Positions 35,367-42,968 of a stretch of DNA of 64,000 bases are shown here, piece after piece (the first letter of the stretch is position 1; each line of letters opens with the position of its first letter). The position numbers were made by a program, and so were the translations under genes. The notes under the pieces were generated by a model. That model did no database searches. It saw only the letters and a list, made by a program, of their open reading frames with translations, and was not told where the DNA came from. The DNA comes from CAZNPL01 sp964574815 (GTDB lineage Bacteria > Planctomycetota > Phycisphaerae > UBA1845), in the NCBI GenBank assembly GCA_964574815.1, contig CAZNPL010000028.1:32010-96009 (forward strand), read 5' to 3'.

Positions 35367-36132
35367 TGCCAGTTCCTTCCCTTTCTGAACCCGGGTTTCG
35401 CGAGGACTGACCGCTCGCCTCGCGCTTTTCAGGACCCTTCTCTTGAATTGCCTCCCCCGCATCGCCGAGTATGCGAGAACCTTAACCATCCAGCAACCAG
35501 GGATGAGGATGCACACCTCGTTATCGAGCGGCGAAAACGCCGCACGCGGCTAACCGCTGCAAACGTTCTCTCGACCCGACGGTTCGATCTGAGTGGCTGA
35601 ACCCTTCGCCCGGGCGAGTGCCTGACCTGCGCTTCTCGCCATGAGCCGCCCCCCAATCACAACGCCTTCGCACACCACCTAAAGGCCCGCTCGCGGCAAT
35701 CCCCATCGTCAACCGGCCGTTGCTCCCGGTCCACGCGACAAACATCCATACGCGACTCGCTGCATCGAACGGCCGATAATCCACATACTTGTGATAACCC
35801 GCATTATACCACGCTGCGCCCGCTGGTGCACCGATAATTTTCACAAACCGGCCCGATAATTATCTGAACGGACCGGCAACAATCGCGGAAAGACGATTAA
35901 GTCATGCTTGCGAAGCTGGCCTCCGACTCGAACTGCGGTGCTTCCGTGGGACCGAGTCGGGCCTGAGCGGAACGATGCCCGCGGTCGCGCGTTGGCGAGC
36001 TTCGGGGGTATGTTTACGGCAAAATGGGTGCGTTCGCAGAGAGAGCGAAGGCGCACTCCGGCCGTAGCCGTTACGCGAGTGCCGAATGGTAGCGGACCAA
36101 GACCCGTTTGATGGTTCGAACGGGGGGCGCTC
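35367..36132. other. Leader and control region of the 31779-35366 gene
   Basis: No gene is supported. It contains the minus-strand promoter with CCGATAAT repeats (35773-35860). From that promoter a leader of about 430 bases would precede ATG 35366. A small GCGCT/AGCGC hairpin at 36127-36140 overlaps the end of the PEP-CTERM gene. Confidence 0.4.
35773..35860 (-). promoter_or_regulatory. Promoter with three CCGATAAT direct repeats
   Basis: A perfect TATAAT lies on the minus strand at 35808-35803, with no good -35 box. The octamer CCGATAAT (ATTATCGG on the minus strand) occurs at 35773-35780, 35831-35838 and 35853-35860. The last two are 22 bp apart, about two helix turns, and would lie near -38 and -60 of a transcript starting near 35796; the first would lie near +20. 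This is the layout of an activator-dependent promoter. One more copy is at 38770-38777, upstream of another gene in this group. Confidence 0.45.
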
Positions 36133-36861
36133 TTAAGCGCGCTGCCGGGGAACGCTTCGCGGCCGGCGTCGCCAGCCGTACAGGCCCGCCGCCGACAAAA
36201 GAAGCGCGATGGCCGTCGGTTCGGGCAGGATGGTCACGGTCGTCGGCGTGACCTGGTCGAGCATATCGAATGCCGGAGTCACCCCTGAAATCACCTGTGT
36301 GCGGCTGAATTCGGCATACGTCAGAGGGAGGTCGACGATTGTGGCATTTGCTCCCGTCGGCGCCAGCGCCTCGAAAACGAACGAGGTCACCAGCAGGCCA
36401 TCGGTGCCAACCGGGGGGGCGAACGCCGGCGGATCCGGAATGAACCTCGAGATGGCCTGATAAAATGCGTCGCCGTCGCTCCAGTCGTTGTTGAGATTGT
36501 CCAAGTCTCCCTGGCTTTGGTTGGGAAACAGCGATCTTCCCCAGATGTACGGGCCGTTGTCGACCTTCCCCGTCAACAGAAGCAGGTCGGGGTCCCAGTC
36601 CAGGACAACGTCCATGCCCGAGATCGCATGCTCGCCTTCGTTGAGGGACCGTACCACCAGCCCCAACGTAAACGTGTCGCCAACCTCGACCGTTGTTTCC
36701 GACGGACTGAAGAACAACTCGACCGATTCATCAAAGAATTGGGCGCGTGCCGGCGCTGCGGTCCACAGCAGAATCAACACCGCCGCGACCGCAGCGCCGG
36801 ACGGGCGCACCAGCAAGCTTTGCAGCCTCCCCCAGTGTACGTTCACTTCCTTCCCCCCCAT
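36133..36861 (-). CDS. PEP-CTERM protein with a cohesin-like domain, 242 aa
   Basis: A signal peptide ends near APARAQ. Most of the mature part is one cohesin-like beta sandwich (VEVGDTFTLGLVVRSL, ISGMDVVLDWDPDLLLLTG), homologous to the middle of the neighbouring protein at 36885 (SPxxxxxxxxDxFxLGLVVRS, the SDGDA motif, GLLVTS/GLLMGW). The C-terminus is a textbook PEP-CTERM sorting signal: PEP, a hydrophobic stretch (TAIALLLSAAGLYGW) and RRRPR. Such proteins are processed by an exosortase and exported to the surface or matrix; no exosortase gene is in the window. ATG 36861 with AAAGGGG upstream is chosen. It follows the 36885 gene by only 23 bases, so they form an operon. Confidence 0.85.
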   Translation of the reverse strand: MGGKEVNVHWGRLQSLLVRPSGAAVAAVLILLWTAAPARAQFFDESVELFFSPSETTVEVGDTFTLGLVVRSLNEGEHAISGMDVVLDWDPDLLLLTGKVDNGPYIWGRSLFPNQSQGDLDNLNNDWSDGDAFYQAISRFIPDPPAFAPPVGTDGLLVTSFVFEALAPTGANATIVDLPLTYAEFSRTQVISGVTPAFDMLDQVTPTTVTILPEPTAIALLLSAAGLYGWRRRPRSVPRQRA

Positions 36862-36884
36862 CAAAAGCCCCTTTCTTCGGGAAA

Positions 36885-38648
36885 CTACGGAGGATCGCAG
36901 CAGCACTGCGGATCACCCGATCCCGCACAGGCGACACCTTCCAGGATCGCAAACACGTCAAAGAGATTCCTGACGCCGTCTCCTCCGCACGGCTGCAGGT
37001 CCGTGAACTGGCACCCGGGATTGCCGCAACTGGACGACGGACTGCCCTCGATGCAACTCAGCAGGCAGAAAATGTCGAACAGGTTCACGGCCGTGTCGGC
37101 GTTTACATCGCCGCACTTCGCCGGCCCCTCACACTCGTCCGGAATGCCGTTCGAGTTGCTGTCAGTGCTGCTGCCGAATCCATCCGGGGGCGGCGTGATG
37201 TCGCACACGTCAGGTTGACTATTCTCGTTGCAGTCGGTCGCGACGTCGCATTCGTCCGGTACGCCGTTGCTGATCGGACTGCCGCCGGTTCCGCAGTCCA
37301 GCGAGTCCACGCTGCCGCCGCAGCCGGGTACGTCGCACGGTCCGCCCGCCGCACCGCAATCGAGATCGCATGCATCATCGATGCTGTTGCAGTTGCAGTC
37401 ATTCTCGCATTCGTCGGGGATGCCGTTGCCTGCTCCGGCGTTCTGGCAGTCCTCCGACACCTGGCCGTTTCCGTCCGGGTCGGTCGGGTCGATATCGCAG
37501 CCGTCCGGCACGCCGTTTTCGTTGCAGTCCGGGTCGCAGTCGTGCGTGCAGTACCACGGGCCGCCCGGCGCCGTGCTGTTCACGTCGATCTCGCATTCGT
37601 CGGGCGTTGTGTTCTGATTGCAATCCGAGGAGGTGCCGCCCGAAATATCGAGGGTATCGTCGACGCCGTTCGCGTTGCAATCCGTTCGTGCCGTGAATAC
37701 CCCGACGTTGCCGAGTATGTTCAGCCCCGCAACCGGCGGGCAGTCCGTGTCGAGCACGATGGTCTCCACCGTTGCGCCGCTGCCGGGAACTTGCACTTCG
37801 ATCGGGATCGTGATTTGAGATTGCGCGGTGGCGCCGACCGCCTTGAATTCGACCCAGCCCATCAGGAGCCCCGCCGGCGTGGCCACCGGCTGGTTGCCGA
37901 GGTCCACCTGCGGCGTCGCTTCGAGATAGGCGTCCCCGTCGGTGAAGTCGGCGTTCAACGGACCCCCGACGCCGCCGGCGGGCAACCCGAATGTGAGCCA
38001 GTCGTAAGCACCGGAGTTCTCGACGGCCGGCGGCACGAGCTCCAACTGCGTTTCATCCCAGCTCAGGTTGATCTGCACGACCCCGATCTGCTCGTTGAAG
38101 CCGGTGGTGGACCGCACCACAAGGCCCAATTGGAACACGTCGTCCTGTTGAAGCAGGGCGTCGTTGGGGCTGAAGACGATTTCGACCTCCGAGCAGGCGA
38201 TGGACGAGCAGAGGGTGTCCTGATAGAAGCACCCGCCGTCGGGGGCCCCGAACCAGCAGTCGTTCTGTTCCACGCTGTCGGTGCATTGTCCCTTCACGCA
38301 GCATGCACCAAATACAAGGCAATCAACGGTCGCGCAGGTGGTTACGTCCCCCTGGTACGTTCCGCCGGCCGCCGTGCAGTCAGCCTGCGTGACGAAAGTG
38401 CAGACACCGTCGTCGTCGCAGCAGGCGCCGTACTGCGGGCACGTCACCGTGGTGCAGTCGGTTCCGTCCCCCTGGTAGGTCCCGTTGTCATTGCTGCATT
38501 CAAGCTGAGACAGGCCGTCTTCACACCTGTCGGGCGGGCCGGGTATGCAGCACGCGCCGGTCTGTCCCCAGGCCTGAGCGCACGCGCCCAAGATCGCCAT
38601 CATGCCCACCAAGTGTACCACGCCCATTCTTCGCGTCCGTTCAAGCAT
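36885..38648 (-). CDS. Secreted protein with GACC repeats, cohesin-like domain and dockerin
   Basis: About 587 aa. A signal peptide ends AQAWGQ and is followed directly by three GACC Cys-rich repeats (about 30-145). A cohesin-like domain at about 150-310 (DDVFQLGLVVRS, VVQINLSWDETQLEL) matches the PEP-CTERM protein encoded downstream. Then comes a region of Asp/Asn/Cys-rich calcium-loop-like units (DCNANGVDDTLDI, DCNQNTTPDECEI, DCNENGVPDGCDI), similar to thrombospondin type 3-like repeats. Residues 535-587 form a dockerin-like pair (DVNADTAVNLFDIFCLLSCI, DGVRNLFDVFAILEG). ATG 38648 has GGAG nine bases upstream; ATG 38663 is also possible. It is probably a surface protein working with its operon partner. 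Confidence 0.82.
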   Translation of the reverse strand: MLERTRRMGVVHLVGMMAILGACAQAWGQTGACCIPGPPDRCEDGLSQLECSNDNGTYQGDGTDCTTVTCPQYGACCDDDGVCTFVTQADCTAAGGTYQGDVTTCATVDCLVFGACCVKGQCTDSVEQNDCWFGAPDGGCFYQDTLCSSIACSEVEIVFSPNDALLQQDDVFQLGLVVRSTTGFNEQIGVVQINLSWDETQLELVPPAVENSGAYDWLTFGLPAGGVGGPLNADFTDGDAYLEATPQVDLGNQPVATPAGLLMGWVEFKAVGATAQSQITIPIEVQVPGSGATVETIVLDTDCPPVAGLNILGNVGVFTARTDCNANGVDDTLDISGGTSSDCNQNTTPDECEIDVNSTAPGGPWYCTHDCDPDCNENGVPDGCDIDPTDPDGNGQVSEDCQNAGAGNGIPDECENDCNCNSIDDACDLDCGAAGGPCDVPGCGGSVDSLDCGTGGSPISNGVPDECDVATDCNENSQPDVCDITPPPDGFGSSTDSNSNGIPDECEGPAKCGDVNADTAVNLFDIFCLLSCIEGSPSSSCGNPGCQFTDLQPCGGDGVRNLFDVFAILEGVACAGSGDPQCCCDPP

Positions 38649-39377
38649 CAGTCCACACTCCATTCTATGCCACCCGCACCCGTCTTTTCCGATAGCGCCG
38701 GTGCCGTTCCCCCACTTCCATCTCCAACCGCTTTGTTGCCGCGCTGCCGTCCGACTGCATCGTCGCCGGCCGATAATCGCTTCGTTCGCCCGACCGCGGT
38801 GTGTCCGGGCACCGGGATTCGCTGCAGAACCCGATGCGCCCGGGGCAAGCCGCCGTCAGGTCCGAATTACCGGACACGGCTCGGAATTTGTAAGGACGTT
38901 TAATGTCGCCCTGCGCCCGAAGGAAATATCGCCCCCACCAACCATCGAGATGACGAGCCCCTCCAGGTTGATGCTCCACCGTCCGGACTCGCGCTCATGC
39001 CGCGGGCCGTATCCCGCTCCCCGAGGGCGGCGGTGATTCACGATCGGACACTCGTCTCCTCCCTCCACAATGGGAGGTCTACGTGACCCCATGATGACGT
39101 ACCAACGCGCCGTTGCCGATATGCGCCGATGGCTGCAAAGTAAACCACGCCTGCATCACGGCTCGCCATGTGCCATCAGGGAAATGCACTATAGCCGAAG
39201 ACCCGCTGCGCGTCAATCGATTCTGACGCATTCGACCCCTGACGCTTGGCGCCGATCGCAGCTTCTCGGGCACCCATGCGTTCGCCACGGGCGTCGTCGA
39301 CGAACGGCGTTATGCAGCGATCCTGCAAAACTTGTCGTCGTCCGGGAATCCATGTTACACGCCGTTCGGGGCGCGGG
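38649..39377. other. Intergenic region upstream of the 36885-38648 gene
   Basis: No gene is supported; open frames here are short and lack ribosome sites. A single CCGATAAT copy is at 38770-38777. The right boundary is the terminator of the next gene to the right on the minus strand. Confidence 0.4.
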
Positions 39378-39418
39378 AAAAAGAAGGCGGCGCGCGACAC
39401 CATGTGCCGCACGCCGCC
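39378..39418 (-). terminator. Rho-independent terminator of the 39480-42461 gene
   Basis: On the minus strand, an 11-bp stem GGCGGCGTGCG / CGCGCGCCGCC (one G-T pair; 39408-39418 with 39386-39396) is followed by TTCTTTTT. It lies about 60 bases after the stop codon. Confidence 0.88.
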
Positions 39419-39479
39419 TCTGACAAGCTACTGAAGTTACCGATCAGGGTGCATTGCGATGCACTCTACGGGCAACTCC

Positions 39480-42461
39480 TTACCGCAGTCCACGCACGCC
39501 GCGTGTACCCTTGATCGACTGATCGCGCACCACGTCGCGCGTCTCGCCGCCGTTCTGCAGGTACAGCGCCATGTCGGACACGTCCACGGTACCGTCGTTG
39601 TTCACATCGGCCGAGCGGGCCACCCGGGAATCAACACCGTCGGCGATCAACTGACGCACCGAGATGCTCTCGGTCGCATCGACCACCTGCGGGGTTGCCG
39701 CCGGGTTGCAGACCGCATCGCAACCGGCCTTCGAGTCGTTGAACAGGTTCACCAGGATAAACGAGAAGTCGAGCAGGCTGACCAGCCCGTCCCCGTTGAT
39801 ATCGCAGTGAGGTCCTTCGGTGCCGCAAGGCGAGTCGGCGCCCGGATTCGGGTCGTTCGCCACGCAGGCCAGGTACGTCACGTAATCCAGAACGTCGATG
39901 TGAATGTCGCCGTTCAGGTTACCGTTCACGAGCCAGTGGCACGTATCGCTCAGGTCCTTCGAACCCTTGAACGAGGCGAACCACGTGCTGCCCTTCTCCG
40001 GCAGCACTTCGCAGGTCACGTCGCACGTCGCATTGAGCGTGTGCAGCGGATCATCAGCCTCGATGCACAGCCAGTTGCCCGGCGGGATCTTGGCCTGAGC
40101 CACACCGTGACCAGGAATGTTGAACGGGAAGCCGAAGGTCACATCCGCACAGACCTCGATCGGCTCCGGATTCGCGATCGAGCCGCAGTCGCTGACCGAG
40201 AAGTCGATCCCGCGGACCAGCGGGCCGGCGTCCATCGTCGGCGAAAGCTCGACCTCGACGTGCAGCCCGTTCAGACCGCTGTTGCCCACCGAGAAGACGC
40301 ACTCGGAGGCGTTGTTGCAGCTGTCGGACGTGGAGCCGCAATCGATCGTGGTGACACCCGGCGGGAACGCACCACCGTTGAGCAGGTGGCTGACGTCGGC
40401 ACCGCCGTTGTGGCTGATCGTGCAGTCCACCGGGAGGGAGCCGTCGCAGTTATCGACCGCGAACAGCGGATCCCAGAACACGGTACGCGTCACAGTGCCG
40501 CAGTCAGCATTGCCGAACGTCTTGAAGTCCGGGCAATTGATTGTCGGCGGGGTGACGTCCACGCTGAACGGACCCGTGCAGCACGGATCGGCCAGCGGGT
40601 TGTCCTCCAGACCGCACTCACCGTAGCCGAAGTAGTCGTCACCGGACGGACGCAGGTGGCCGAGCGGGCAAATGCTCGACCCATCGGCCGCACCGAGGAT
40701 CGTCGGCGGGTTGTGCGGACGGAAGCACACGCCCTCGTTCTTGCACTCGGCGATCGCCGTGAAGGAGATCGTCGCAATCGTCGCCGGACCATTGGTCCCG
40801 AAGCAGATCGCGCCCGGATTCTCGCCCACGATGTAGTCGATCGTTCCGGCGCCTTCATCCACGTTCTCCAGCAGGACGGTGTTGAAGATGCCGCCGCCGG
40901 GGGTGATGGAGTTGAAGTCGAGGGCCGCATTGTCATACGACAGGAAGAACTGAGCGGCACAGATCGGGGCCGTCGAGAAGGCCATATCGACCGTCACGAT
41001 GACCTCATCGCCAACGCCCACGCCGTCCAGGCAGTTCTTGCCTTCCTGGGTCTCGACGTTCAGGCACAGTGCCGGGTTCTCGACGCACACGCAGAAGCCT
41101 TCGGCGCTGCACTCGCTGGCCGCCGCCGGGCAGTCCGCGATCGTCGTGCACGGAATCGTGTTGATGTCCGTGTTCACGCACTGATCGGCGTCCTCGTCGC
41201 ACTCATCGACCGTGCACAGAGCACCGTCGGAGCAGTCACGATCGGCTTGGCCCTCGCACACACCGCCGAGGCACTGATCATCGACCAGGCAGAACTGGCC
41301 GTCGTCGCAGGCGTTGCCGTCGGTCGTGTTACCCGGATCGTTCGGATCCGTGGAGACCGCGATGCAACCCAACGCTCCGACGCCCGGATCGTCGTTGCAG
41401 TACCACAGCAGACACGGATCGTCGTTCGGGGTTGCGGGCGGACCGCACTCCGACACCGTCAGCGCGCTGCCGGCCGGCTGGCCAGGCGTACATGCCGACT
41501 CGCAAACCGCTTCAAACGTACCGGACGTGTCGTCGCCAATGAGCTGGATCGTCAGGACCGTTCCGGTCGGAACGACTCCGCCTGGCTCATAGTCGCCGTT
41601 GCACGCCACTTCGCTTGTCGCCGCGCAGCCGTCGTCGTACACGGCGAAATCAGCCCCACCAGTGTTGGTGAACCTGATCGCTGCGGCATCGCAAGTGACG
41701 GTGTACTCGAACCAGACATCCGCACCAGCGGCGCCACAACTCGGGGTCGGCCCATCCTGCGCGCCGCACGCCGTGTCGTACGCCGTCGGCGTGCTTTCAG
41801 GCAGGTTGGTCGCATCGGCGCACAGGTCGTTCTGCGGTTCGACCACGATCACCAGCGGATCGAAGATTGCGTCCAGGATGGCCTGGTTCGAATCGTTCAG
41901 GATGATCGTCTCGAGGTCGGGAGGTCCGACGTAGTCGAACAGGAACCGCCCGCACGCATCGGCCGACACGACATAGTCGACCTGGCCGATATACACGCCG
42001 TCCGGAGCGCCCGGAATTGTCGCCGCGCTGACCGGGATGTTCAGCAGCACCCAGCCGAGCTTGAACGGCGCAACGGCGCACTCGGAGCCAGCCAGGGTCG
42101 TGGTATTGAAGCCGACGTAATCGCCACGCCCCTGGTCGATGAAGATGCTGGTGCCGACCGTGCAGTCGGCCGAAACCGACCCGCTCGTCACACCTGCGCC
42201 GATTTGGGTCCCGACTGAGTCGACGAACGCCTGAACGCCGGTCGACCCGAAGTCCGTCCCGTCGGGTCCCTGGTAGTAGACGCCCATCGTGACCGTGTCG
42301 CCTTGGCTGGCGAACACGAAGGTAGTTCCCGACGCAAAGTTGGTCGGGTCACCATCCGCGAGGGGCACCCAGAACATACGGTGGTTGGCAGCGCCGAACG
42401 CGCTGGAAGCCAGCCCCGCAATACAGAAACAAATAACAGTCAGTTTCAAAACTCTACTCAT
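39480..42461 (-). CDS. Secreted cohesin-like/HYR/dockerin protein, 993 aa
   Basis: A signal peptide ends ASSAFGA. Residues about 22-190 are a sandwich with SQGDTVTMGVYYQGPDG, followed by a prepeptidase-C-like domain (GADVWFEYTVTCDAAAIRFT) and a Cys-rich stretch (CDDGQFCLVDDQC, CSDGALCTVDEC). Near 475-610 there is the clearest cohesin-like domain in the window (VGDEVIVTVDM, AAQFFLSYDNAALDFNSITP). A HYR-like domain (PPTINCPDFKTF, VDNCDGSLPVDCTISHN, FPPGVTTIDCGSTSDSCNNAS) follows near 640-730. Dockerin-like loops (NLNGDIHIDVLDYVTYLACV, DINGDGLVSLLDFSFILVNL) and a third (DVNNDGTVDVSDMALYLQNG) lie near the end. ATG 42461 follows AAGGAAGGAACGAGG. It combines potential cohesin and dockerin in one chain. 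Confidence 0.82.
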   Translation of the reverse strand: MSRVLKLTVICFCIAGLASSAFGAANHRMFWVPLADGDPTNFASGTTFVFASQGDTVTMGVYYQGPDGTDFGSTGVQAFVDSVGTQIGAGVTSGSVSADCTVGTSIFIDQGRGDYVGFNTTTLAGSECAVAPFKLGWVLLNIPVSAATIPGAPDGVYIGQVDYVVSADACGRFLFDYVGPPDLETIILNDSNQAILDAIFDPLVIVVEPQNDLCADATNLPESTPTAYDTACGAQDGPTPSCGAAGADVWFEYTVTCDAAAIRFTNTGGADFAVYDDGCAATSEVACNGDYEPGGVVPTGTVLTIQLIGDDTSGTFEAVCESACTPGQPAGSALTVSECGPPATPNDDPCLLWYCNDDPGVGALGCIAVSTDPNDPGNTTDGNACDDGQFCLVDDQCLGGVCEGQADRDCSDGALCTVDECDEDADQCVNTDINTIPCTTIADCPAAASECSAEGFCVCVENPALCLNVETQEGKNCLDGVGVGDEVIVTVDMAFSTAPICAAQFFLSYDNAALDFNSITPGGGIFNTVLLENVDEGAGTIDYIVGENPGAICFGTNGPATIATISFTAIAECKNEGVCFRPHNPPTILGAADGSSICPLGHLRPSGDDYFGYGECGLEDNPLADPCCTGPFSVDVTPPTINCPDFKTFGNADCGTVTRTVFWDPLFAVDNCDGSLPVDCTISHNGGADVSHLLNGGAFPPGVTTIDCGSTSDSCNNASECVFSVGNSGLNGLHVEVELSPTMDAGPLVRGIDFSVSDCGSIANPEPIEVCADVTFGFPFNIPGHGVAQAKIPPGNWLCIEADDPLHTLNATCDVTCEVLPEKGSTWFASFKGSKDLSDTCHWLVNGNLNGDIHIDVLDYVTYLACVANDPNPGADSPCGTEGPHCDINGDGLVSLLDFSFILVNLFNDSKAGCDAVCNPAATPQVVDATESISVRQLIADGVDSRVARSADVNNDGTVDVSDMALYLQNGGETRDVVRDQSIKGTRGVRGLR

Positions 42462-42968
42462 GCCTCGTTCCTTCCTTCTGGACAAACTCGCACCGAGCTT
42501 TTCCTCCGAATAAACGAGCGTAGGCGAGCACGCGCAAGCCTACCCACTTATCAGCGTCAAACAACAATTTGTCTTTCCCACCTGGCGTGTGCATTCCCTC
42601 CTAAAAGTACTCACCGCACCCTTGACTCCACCTCGTCCGGCCCGAAAGCCGGCTACGAGCACCAACGCGTCCGCTCTGCGAACATCCACGAACATACAAC
42701 TGCCCGTTTGCGTCGGACGATGAACCGAGTTTCGCTTGCCCGATGGGCTTCGCCGGTGCCGATCACCTCCCGCTCTCAGCAATCGATCCGACACGCGTCC
42801 CTCGAGATCATCAACCATTAAACACGCTTTACACGCCCGCGAAAGCGCGGGCCCTCCGAAATTCGATTAAACTCCTTGATTTCAAGTTGAGCACCGCGGT
42901 CGTGTCCCGCGTCAGCGACACCCTCCTGTAGCGTTGTAGACGGGCGTGCCCGCCATCGGCCCCGCGTT
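42462..42968. other. Intergenic region between two secreted-protein genes
   Basis: No gene is supported. A 7-bp hairpin GCCCGCG / CGCGGGC (42835-42841 with 42846-42852) may end the minus-strand transcript from 42969, but no T-run follows. The rest should contain the promoter of the 39480 gene; I found no clear consensus boxes. Confidence 0.35.

Noticed and set aside
39459..42218. A 919-residue open frame on the plus strand opposite the 39480-42461 gene
   Set aside because: It is the antisense shadow of a GC-rich gene: its composition is Arg/Val/Ala-rich and repetitive, it has no ribosome site and no domain. The minus-strand frame has a signal peptide and clear domains.
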